A DNA stretch of 12,944 nucleotides. Origin: an uncultured Acetatifactor sp. (GTDB lineage Bacteria; Bacillota; Clostridia; Lachnospirales; Lachnospiraceae). Both the position numbers and the translations under genes were made by a program. The stretch is from the NCBI GenBank assembly GCA_947631715.1, contig CANRMK010000024.1, positions 1 to 12,944 on the forward strand, in the 5' to 3' direction. The notes beneath the pieces are model-generated. The model saw only the letters and a program-made list of their open reading frames with translations, ran no database searches and had not been told where the DNA came from. Below, one piece after another: positions 7,910-12,561 of the stretch (its first letter is position 1; every line of letters begins with the position of its first letter).

Positions 7910-8128
7910 CGTAACAGTTCAGCCCTTTCCTTGCAAGTCACGCCCGGTACTGCCGATGTTCTCCCGGCAGACGTGCTTCCGCTCGGTTCCGCACGTAACG
8001 GACCCAAGGCATATAAGACATGCCTGCTCGAGAGTACCTCGCCAAGTGCCGACGTGCTCCAACGGTCTGCCGGGAGAACGAACATCGACATTACCGGGCT
8101 GAATACGACGGAGAGCTGAACTGTTACG
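7910..8128. mobile_element. 219-bp MITE-like inverted-repeat element (or rod-shaped RNA)
   Basis: The ends are a perfect 13-bp inverted repeat, CGTAACAGTTCAG (7910-7922) and CTGAACTGTTACG (8116-8128). Each end is flanked by AGAAAA (7904-7909 and 8129-8134), which fits a 6-bp target duplication. Further nested pairs continue inward: CTTTCC with GGAGAG, GCCCGGTA (7942-7949) with TACCGGGC (8092-8099), and CGATGTTCTCCCGGCAGA (7954-7971) with 8066-8087, broken by a 4-base bulge. Between the outer and inner stems lies a bubble of about 12 by 11 bases. The tip holds small hairpins, including ACGTGC/GCACGT and GGCAT/ATGCC. No plausible coding frame is present. A nonautonomous transposon remnant fits the terminal repeats and direct repeats; the rod-with-bubble fold would also suit a structured RNA, but no promoter or terminator is evident. 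Confidence 0.6.
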
Positions 8129-8162
8129 AGAAAACAGACTGCGCCTGGTGAGCCTGAATTAT

Positions 8163-8242
8163 GGTATTCCCACCTTTGGAAAGAGGCCACCTGCATATCA
8201 ACACTTAACGGGTGGGTGCATCAGCCATTGATACCGGGATGC
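8163..8242 (+). other. Gene-free stretch with overlapping inverted repeats
   Basis: GGTAT (8163-8167) pairs with ATACC (8231-8235), and CCCACC (8169-8174) pairs with GGTGGG (8211-8216). A competing set, GCAT and ATCAA (8193-8201) with TTGAT and ATGC (8228-8242), overlaps the same bases. The rest of 8135-8338 holds only AT-rich DNA before cotJA. No known RNA family is recognised. Confidence 0.3.
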
Positions 8243-8243
8243 C

Positions 8244-8272
8244 TAATTATTAAATTAACTATAACACAAAAT
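8244..8272 (+). promoter_or_regulatory. Possible sigma-E-type promoter of the cotJ operon
   Basis: TAATTAT at 8244-8250 and CACAAAAT at 8265-8272 are 14 bases apart. They match the sigma-E -35 (KMATATT) at 5 of 7 positions and the -10 (CATACAHT) at 6 of 8. In Bacillus subtilis the cotJ operon is transcribed in the mother cell by sigma-E. The match is partial in AT-rich DNA, so it is only a candidate. Confidence 0.3.
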
Positions 8273-8338
8273 GTTCAGTATCGAAACTATTTTCATAACG
8301 TTTTGTGCCTGAGCGAAGCGAAAGGAATGGATATAAAA

Positions 8339-8599
8339 ATGGAAAACGGAAGAGGCGGCACAGTTTTCGTGGGAAAACATATCATATTATCAATCAAAGC
8401 TTACGAAGCTGAAAACGGGAAAGGATTCAAAATGCAGGATTATATGTATGAGAGACCAATCGACAGATTTGTCGTTGCCATGGCTTATGTGCCCTGGCAG
8501 AAGTTCGACAAACTGTATGATGATCTGGAAAAGGCGTACTGCCTGGGCACGGTATTTCCGGAACTGAACAAACCCTTTACGGGAAGGAGATGTGTGTGA
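8339..8599 (+). CDS. cotJA: Spore coat associated protein CotJA
   Basis: A short coat protein of about 86 residues. The conserved CotJA region is MAYVPWQKFDKLYDDLEKAYCLGTVFPELNKPFTG, containing the family pattern AYVPWQ ... L..GT.FP.L.KPF.G. CotJA, B and C assemble together into the inner coat in Bacillus subtilis. I chose the ATG at 8339: the site AAAGGA at 8321-8326 lies 12 bases upstream, whereas it touches the in-frame ATG at 8327. The frame stays open upstream to 8216, but that part has no family resemblance. The stop TGA overlaps the cotJB start by one base (TGATG), so the two are coupled. Confidence 0.92.
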   Translation: MENGRGGTVFVGKHIILSIKAYEAENGKGFKMQDYMYERPIDRFVVAMAYVPWQKFDKLYDDLEKAYCLGTVFPELNKPFTGRRCV

Positions 8600-8853
8600 T
8601 GGAAAGTAAGGAACAGCTTTTAAAAGATATCGGGATCGTCAGCTTTACCCTGACAGAACTGTCCCTGTATCTCGACACCCACCCTCAGGACTGCGGCGCT
8701 ATGGAATACTTTAACCATTACAATAAGATCAGGCAGCAGATGGTAAAGGATTTTTCGCAGAAATATTATCCGCTGAACCTTGACAATGTTGAGTGCAGCA
8801 GGGAATGGAAATGGGGAGATGCGCCTCTTCCCTGGGAAGGAGAGTGTGTATAA
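8599..8853 (+). CDS. cotJB: Spore coat protein CotJB
   Basis: A coat protein of 84 residues and second gene of the cotJ operon. The family C-terminus is clear: CSREWKWGDAPLPWEGECV, the W.W...P.PWEG signature. The N-terminal helix region, SKEQLLKDIGIVSFTLTELSLYLDTHP, also fits CotJB. ATG 8599 was chosen because AAGGAG (8584-8589) lies 9 bases upstream; the in-frame ATG at 8590 would abut it. It overlaps the cotJA stop by one base, and its own stop is directly followed by the cotJC ATG. Confidence 0.93.
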   Translation: MESKEQLLKDIGIVSFTLTELSLYLDTHPQDCGAMEYFNHYNKIRQQMVKDFSQKYYPLNLDNVECSREWKWGDAPLPWEGECV

Positions 8854-9039
8854 ATGTGGAATTATGAGAAGAGACTGGAATTTCCGGTAAATATCAAGGA
8901 GCCCAACGCAAAGCTGGCTCAGGCCATTATTTCCCAGTACGGCGGGCCGGACGGCGAAATGGGCGCCAGCATGCGCTATCTGTCCCAGCGGTATTCCATG
9001 CCCTACAAGGAAGTGGCGGGGCTTCTGACCGACATTGGT
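8854..9039 (+). CDS. cotJC: cotJC, first part (codons 1-62), interrupted by insertion
   Basis: This is the N-terminal part of CotJC, a ferritin-like manganese catalase of the spore coat. MWNYEKRLEFPV, LAQAIISQYGGPDGE and YKEVAGLLTDIG match the family closely. Glu35 is the expected first metal ligand. After Gly62 the frame enters the inserted element and continues with unrelated residues to a stop at 9346-9348, antisense to the recombinase. AAGGAG lies about 11 bases before the ATG, and the cotJB stop is directly adjacent. Alone this part lacks the ExxH motif and the rest of the four-helix bundle, so it cannot be an active catalase. Joined at the 12-bp repeat to the part starting at 11972, it gives a complete 206-residue protein with no frame change. 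Confidence 0.95.
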
Positions 9040-9064
9040 GTATCGGTTACGAAATTGCGCATCT
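9028..9064 (+). other. attL: left junction of the intervening element
   Basis: The 12-bp core ACCGACATTGGT (9028-9039) is the last cotJC sequence before the insert. On the element side, GAAATTGCGCATCT (9051-9064) is an inverted copy, 13 of 14 bases, of AGATGTGCAATTTC near the right junction. Inverted arms around a short core are typical of large serine recombinase attP sites. Confidence 0.85.
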
Positions 9065-9078
9065 TAGGTCTTAAGTGC

Positions 9079-9105
9079 ACTCCGGAAAGGCGAACCCTCC
9101 GGAGT
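9079..9105. terminator. Hairpin after the recombinase gene, at the left end of the element
   Basis: ACTCCGGA (9079-9086) pairs with TCCGGAGT (9098-9105) around a small GG/CC inner stem and a CGAA loop. It lies directly after the recombinase stop on the minus strand. Neither side has a proper T-run, so termination strength is doubtful; it could also stop cotJ transcripts entering the element. Confidence 0.45.
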
Positions 9106-10725
9106 TTATGCTTTTTCAATCATCTCCATAGAGAGAATTTCGGTGTGGTAATCGTCATTTTTACCATGAGAACGAATACTCAGTTTCATGCCAAAGGGAA
9201 CGCTTTTCAGCCATACCTCTACGGTCTTATCATGACAGATCACCATTTTGTCGAGGATTTCCCGATACAGGCTTTCGTTGCTTTCATCAAAGGACATGAT
9301 CTCGTCCAGAGCGCCCAGATAGCTTTCGTATTCGCGCAGTTCCGCTGAATTTGCTTTGTCCTGCTTCCCTGCAGCATTTAATGATTCTGAAAGCTCTGCA
9401 AGCTGTTCCTCATACCATTTTGTCTGCTCTCGTAAGTCAGACTTGGTGATCAGACCATCCAACATCAGATCGATTGCTTTCCTTTTCTTGGCAGCGAGCG
9501 TATCCATTTTCTCCTGAATTCGCTTTGTGTCCGTCTTTTTCTCATGCTTACCTTTGATCTCCTTAATTTCCTGCATGATTTCCTGCTTCAGTTCCTTTTG
9601 ATTCGTCTGAAGTATACAGATACAGTAATGCATACAGGTAAGTAATGCCTTTTCGTTGATAGAGCCATTATCGCAGCCGATTTGCTCTCCGGAAGAAGAA
9701 ATTTTCTTTGTCCCATGATTGGCTGCGGCATAGCATCGCCATGCCTTATAGATATCGCCGTTTTTCAACTTTTTTGTTCTGCTGACATAACGCTGCCCAC
9801 ACAAACCGCAACAGAGTTTCCCGCTGCACCAATAGCGATTGCTATGCTTTGATTTGATATCTTCTGACGGGGAACGCCTGAGAAGCTCCGCCTGTGTCCG
9901 ATTCCATAGCTCTCTGTCAATAATCGGCTCATGGTGGTCTTTCAGATAAACCATTTCTTCATTCCCTCGATTGTATTTCTTTGAGTGTGTCAGATAATTG
10001 GGTGTATAAGTCTTTTTCTGGCATAGATCGCCAACATATTTTTCGTTTTTCAAGACTCTTAGAATGGTGGCATTTGACCACAATTTGACCTGCATAGGAC
10101 GCATTCCCTCCTCCAGCAGTTCTCTTGCGATCACATGGGCGCCTTTGCCCTCATTCGTAAATTTATGAAAGATAGCGCGAACGACAGGCGCTTCCTCCTC
10201 ATTGATAGACAATGTGCCGTTCTGAACAGTATAACCCAACAGATCACGCCCAAAGACTACTCCTTGCTCCATGCGGCGTTTTTGTCCCCATTTCACACGT
10301 TCAGAGGTTTTGCGGCTTTCCTCCTGCGCAATACTTGCCATAATGGTCAACCGAAGTTCTCCGTCTGCATCTCTGGTATCTATGTTGTCAATGGTAAATA
10401 CAACACCGATTCCATTATCTTTGAGCTTTCTGGTGTATGAAAGAGTATCAACAGTATTCCTTGCGAAACGGCACACCTCTTTGGTCAAAATCAAGTCTAT
10501 ACCGCCTCTCATGGCTTCTTCAATCATTGCGTTGAATCCGGCACGCTTTTTGGTCTGCGTCCCGCTGATACCCTCGTCAAAATACACATCATTTAATACC
10601 CAATCTTTATGTTGGTCAATATAATCCGCAAAATAGCGGCGTTGGCTGATCAGGGAATTTGTCTGGTCATCCTTATCTGTTGAAACTCTGCAATATGCAG
10701 CAACTCTAAGTTTCTCGTGATTCAT
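9106..10725 (-). CDS. Large serine recombinase of the cotJC intervening element
   Basis: A large serine recombinase of 539 residues. The N-terminal resolvase domain (about 1-150) has catalytic Ser15 in YCRVSTD, then YFDEGISGTQTKKRAGF, LTKEVCRFARN and the helix with SERVKWGQKRR. A recombinase DNA-binding domain follows (about 165-290, WSNATILRVLKNEKYVG). Then comes a zinc ribbon (CSGKLCCGLCGQRY, with later Cys residues), a coiled coil from about residue 400 rich in Glu and Lys, and a C-terminal tail. ATG 10725 was chosen because AAGGAGG lies 5 bases upstream; the frame extends 10 codons further without a better site. It runs opposite to cotJC and ends 67 bases from the left core. No catalytic residue appears lost, so it should be active and is the natural candidate for inserting and excising the element. 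Confidence 0.95.
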   Translation of the reverse strand: MNHEKLRVAAYCRVSTDKDDQTNSLISQRRYFADYIDQHKDWVLNDVYFDEGISGTQTKKRAGFNAMIEEAMRGGIDLILTKEVCRFARNTVDTLSYTRKLKDNGIGVVFTIDNIDTRDADGELRLTIMASIAQEESRKTSERVKWGQKRRMEQGVVFGRDLLGYTVQNGTLSINEEEAPVVRAIFHKFTNEGKGAHVIARELLEEGMRPMQVKLWSNATILRVLKNEKYVGDLCQKKTYTPNYLTHSKKYNRGNEEMVYLKDHHEPIIDRELWNRTQAELLRRSPSEDIKSKHSNRYWCSGKLCCGLCGQRYVSRTKKLKNGDIYKAWRCYAAANHGTKKISSSGEQIGCDNGSINEKALLTCMHYCICILQTNQKELKQEIMQEIKEIKGKHEKKTDTKRIQEKMDTLAAKKRKAIDLMLDGLITKSDLREQTKWYEEQLAELSESLNAAGKQDKANSAELREYESYLGALDEIMSFDESNESLYREILDKMVICHDKTVEVWLKSVPFGMKLSIRSHGKNDDYHTEILSMEMIEKA

Positions 10726-10764
10726 GGCATCCTCCTTGAAAGGACACATCACCACTTACAGTAT

Positions 10765-10793
10765 AATCTATGATCTGGCAAAAGCAGTAATGC
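10765..10793 (-). promoter_or_regulatory. Possible sigma-E-type promoter of the recombinase
   Basis: On the minus strand, GCATTAC (10793-10787) and CATAGATT (10772-10765) are 14 bases apart. The -10 matches the sigma-E consensus CATACAHT at 7 of 8 positions; the -35 matches only 4 of 7. This is the expected class if the element is excised in the mother cell. The evidence is suggestive only. Confidence 0.3.
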
Positions 10794-10805
10794 GCAAGTA
10801 AAACC

Positions 10806-10940
10806 TTATGTATTTCTCTCGATCAGCTCATTTAGCTGCGCATCAGAAAGATAATCTCTATCATATAATTCCTTATAAATGCCTCGCTTAAGAGTTTTTT
10901 TTATATCAAGTTTCTGCGCGCTCGTAAGCTGTAGATCCAT
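10806..10940 (-). CDS. Small SHOCT-like protein upstream of the recombinase
   Basis: A basic and acidic short protein whose core reads LTSAQKLDIKKTLKRGIYKELYDRDYLSDAQLNELIERN. The pattern of a long helix, then KRG-like turn and LSDAQLNELI resembles SHOCT-type short C-terminal domains, which are common in small proteins of mobile elements. I prefer the ATG at 10940 (44 residues), because AAGGGG lies 9 bases upstream. A TTG at 10988 with AGAGGTG nearby would add 16 residues. It is transcribed in the same direction as the recombinase and ends 80 bases before it. A role as excision factor is conceivable but unsupported by sequence alone. Confidence 0.6.
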   Translation of the reverse strand: MDLQLTSAQKLDIKKTLKRGIYKELYDRDYLSDAQLNELIERNT

Positions 10941-11092
10941 ATCCTTATTCCCCTTGTTCCTGAAATATTCTGATTCAGTTTTGGGCAAAACACACCTCTT
11001 ATAAATCCCGATTATTAGAGTGTATGAATGCTTTTCTGAAATAATCCAATAAGGATAGACCTATTTTGAAAATGCCCTGATGGACTTCGGGA

Positions 11093-11311
11093 TTGATGCT
11101 TACCGCCTCCGAAGCATCTATGATCAGGCTGCGTGATATCATGATGAGTGTCATGTTGGAACAGGCAGAGGAAATCCCCAAGGAACGTCCTGTCACAGCA
11201 GAGGATATGTCAAATACAGCAGTGAATTACCTTGCGCAGACTGGACTAGATGAAAAAGCACAGAAGCTATTGAAGAAACTTTGTTTGCAGAGGTTCAAAG
11301 GTACGGAGTAA
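11093..11311 (+). CDS. Unidentified short ORF, possibly a gene remnant
   Basis: A 72-residue frame of which the last 45 residues look most protein-like: PVTAEDMSNTAVNYLAQTGLDEKAQKLLKKL, an amphipathic helical stretch. I do not recognise the family. No good ribosome binding site precedes the first ATG or the later in-frame ATG codons. Just upstream and overlapping, another frame (about 11054-11128) reads ENALMDFGIDAYRLRSIYDQAA before a stop. This gives the impression of a frameshifted or truncated gene rather than an intact one. It is convergent with the zinc-ribbon gene and could equally be a small accessory protein of the element. Confidence 0.35.
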   Translation: MMLTASEASMIRLRDIMMSVMLEQAEEIPKERPVTAEDMSNTAVNYLAQTGLDEKAQKLLKKLCLQRFKGTE

Positions 11312-11319
11312 TAGAAAAT

Positions 11320-11841
11320 TTAATCCTCATATTTCTTTCTATTTTCCATTTGCTCCCGTAAGATGCCGTCAATGTCTAATCCGGGATTATTTTTTGCCAG
11401 TTCTTCCAAAAAGGCCTTGTCCATAAATCCGTCCCAGCCTTCCACTTCGTAAGGAAAAGGCGGGGTCACCTCATAAGCTATATCAAAGCCTTTCAGTCTT
11501 TGGATAATTCCTTGAATAGACTCGGCGTTATCGGTAATGGATATATTTTCTTTGGCCAGTTGCTGTTGTGTCAAATCACCACTGCACATAGCAAGAATTT
11601 CATGTCTGGCTCTTTTGCTGGCGCCTTGCAGAGAGAAAGTCAGCTTATAATGTGTTTTGTCCAGACTTAACTTGCTGTAACTTGTCACAATAACCCATTT
11701 CTGGCATTTTTCACAAAAAAATCCATCTGTGATTTGATTATATTTATCGTTTTCTTGTTTATGAATAGTTTTACATCCGCATGTGGGACAGGTGTTGTGT
11801 TTGTTGAGTGGATTATTTCCAATTTTGCCAAATAATTTCAT
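11320..11841 (-). CDS. Zinc-ribbon hypothetical protein, element cargo
   Basis: A 173-residue protein with an N-terminal zinc ribbon, CPTCGC near residue 18 and CEKC near residue 43. A middle region (about 60-115) includes KLTFSLQGASKRARHEILAMCSGDLTQQQLAKENISITDN. The C-terminal part reads GIIQRLKGFDIAYEVTPPFPYEVEGWDGFMD. There is no signal peptide or membrane segment. The start ATG at 11841 follows TGGGGG with about 7 bases spacing. It has its own near-consensus promoter with a palindrome at the start point, so it is likely expressed independently of the recombinase. The gene is visibly more AT-rich than the host genes around the element, which fits horizontal origin. Function is unknown; DNA or RNA binding is only a guess from the ribbon. 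Confidence 0.75.
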   Translation of the reverse strand: MKLFGKIGNNPLNKHNTCPTCGCKTIHKQENDKYNQITDGFFCEKCQKWVIVTSYSKLSLDKTHYKLTFSLQGASKRARHEILAMCSGDLTQQQLAKENISITDNAESIQGIIQRLKGFDIAYEVTPPFPYEVEGWDGFMDKAFLEELAKNNPGLDIDGILREQMENRKKYED

Positions 11842-11864
11842 ATTGTACCCCCATCAAATTTTCC

Positions 11865-11906
11865 ATTGGTCGAACCAATTATAACCTGCCTATATAAATA
11901 AATCAA
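11865..11906 (-). promoter_or_regulatory. Promoter and palindromic operator of the zinc-ribbon gene
   Basis: On the minus strand, TTGATT (11906-11901) and a perfect TATAAT (11883-11878) are separated by 17 bases. The 15-bp palindrome ATTGGTCGAACCAAT (11865-11879) overlaps the -10 edge and the start point, where a repressor would block transcription. Confidence 0.75.
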
Positions 11907-11942
11907 TATTTTAGGTGATGTGCCCATTTTACAATACTTTTC

Positions 11943-11971
11943 AGATGTGCAATTTCGATACCGACATTGGT
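11943..11971 (+). other. attR: right junction of the intervening element
   Basis: The core ACCGACATTGGT (11960-11971) is identical to the left copy and in the same orientation. AGATGTGCAATTTC (11943-11956), 3 bases before it, is the inverted partner of the left arm. Bases outside the 12-bp core differ at once on both sides, which fixes the shared sequence at 12 bp. Confidence 0.85.
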
Positions 11972-12406
11972 ACCGAGGAGCTGGCCCATCTGGAGATGGT
12001 GGCGGCCATCGTCCACCAGCTGACTAGAAATCTGTCCATGGAAGAGATCGAAAAGAGCGGCTTTGCAAATTACTATGTGGACCACACCATCGGCATCTGG
12101 CCCCAGGCGGCGGGAGGCGTGCCCTTTAACGCCTGCGAGTTCCAGGTCAAGGGTGATATCATCACGGATCTGATGGAGGATATGGCGGCGGAGCAGAAAG
12201 CCAGAAGCACTTATGACAATATCCTGCGCCTGGTGGATGATCCCGACGTGTGCGGGCCCATCCGGTTCCTGCGCATGAGAGAAGTAGTGCATTTCCAGCG
12301 GTTCGGGGAAGCCCTCCGGATCGTCCAGGATAAGCTGAACTCTAAAAACTTCTATGCGTTCAACCCGGAGTTCGACAAGTGCGAGGACTGCACGGGGAAG
12401 AAATAA
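11972..12406 (+). CDS. cotJC: cotJC, second part (codons 63-206)
   Basis: The C-terminal 144 residues of the manganese catalase CotJC. It begins TEELAHLEMVAAIVHQL, which continues directly from GLLTDIG of the first part; Bacillus CotJC has GLLTDIGTEEFAHLEM at this place. In rejoined numbering the likely metal ligands are Glu65 and His68 (E-x-x-H), Glu136 in AAEQKARSTYDN and His169 in REVVHFQRF; Glu35 is in the first part. The frame stays open into the element back to 11915, but the start codons there have no convincing ribosome binding site. The part is free of frameshifts and stop codons, so selection seems to have kept it functional. A short tail, FDKCEDCTGKK, extends past the Bacillus protein. 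Confidence 0.95.
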   Translation, partial: TEELAHLEMVAAIVHQLTRNLSMEEIEKSGFANYYVDHTIGIWPQAAGGVPFNACEFQVKGDIITDLMEDMAAEQKARSTYDNILRLVDDPDVCGPIRFLRMREVVHFQRFGEALRIVQDKLNSKNFYAFNPEFDKCEDCTGKK

Positions 12407-12440
12407 GGGACGATAACAATCGACCGCCAGAAAACATGAC

Positions 12441-12468
12441 TTGACAAAATCCTGAATGAGTGTAAGAC
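12441..12468 (+). promoter_or_regulatory. Possible weak promoter of the GH2 gene
   Basis: TTGACA (12441-12446) is a perfect -35, but the best -10 at 16 bases, TAAGAC (12463-12468), is poor. A promoter of this type usually needs an activator. Low confidence. Confidence 0.3.
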
Positions 12469-12497
12469 TGAATACAGACGCTTTGTAAAGATATTAG

Positions 12498-12530
12498 AGA
12501 GGGACAGTTGGTCTTGTCAATTGTCCCTCT
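12498..12530 (+). terminator. Hairpin between cotJC and the GH2 gene
   Basis: AGAGGGACAGTTG (12498-12510) pairs with CAATTGTCCCTCT (12518-12530), 13 bp with one G-U, around a 7-nt loop. No T-run follows (TACAGG), so it is a weak terminator at best or a leader hairpin of the next gene. Confidence 0.5.
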
Positions 12531-12561
12531 TACAGGTATTGTACGGCGGAGGAGGGAGTTT

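Larger units (their letters stand above)
9040..11971. mobile_element. Skin-like intervening element inside cotJC (2932 bp)
   Basis: Sequence between the two 12-bp core repeats splits cotJC and includes one copy of the repeat. It carries a large serine recombinase, a small SHOCT-like protein, an unidentified short ORF and a zinc-ribbon protein. It has no phage structural or conjugation genes. Excision by recombination between the cores would rejoin cotJC exactly in frame. Skin in sigK, where a serine recombinase removes the insert in the mother cell during sporulation, is the known precedent. That this element is excised on a developmental cue is inferred from the seamless junction, the intact halves and the sporulation role of the target. 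Confidence 0.9.

Noticed and set aside
7931..8119. A 62-codon frame inside the 219-bp inverted-repeat element.
   Set aside because: It follows the palindrome and has no ribosome binding site; the composition is explained by the stems.
7910..8242. Identification as a known RNA (6S, SRP, tmRNA, RNase P or T-box).
   Set aside because: No signature sequence of these families is present; only the rod-with-bubble outline recalls 6S RNA, which is not enough for a call.
10736..10767. Plus-strand TTGAAA and TATAAT as a promoter pointing away from the recombinase.
   Set aside because: The spacer is 20 bases, too long, and no plus-strand gene follows for about 300 bases.
10999..11196. A 65-codon minus-strand frame in the element.
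   Set aside because: No ribosome binding site, and the residues do not look protein-like; it overlaps the more plausible plus-strand frames.
8854..12406. Reading cotJC as an ordinary pseudogene caused by transposon insertion.
   Set aside because: Both halves are free of further damage and excision at the 12-bp repeat restores the frame exactly, which ordinary transposon target duplications do not do.
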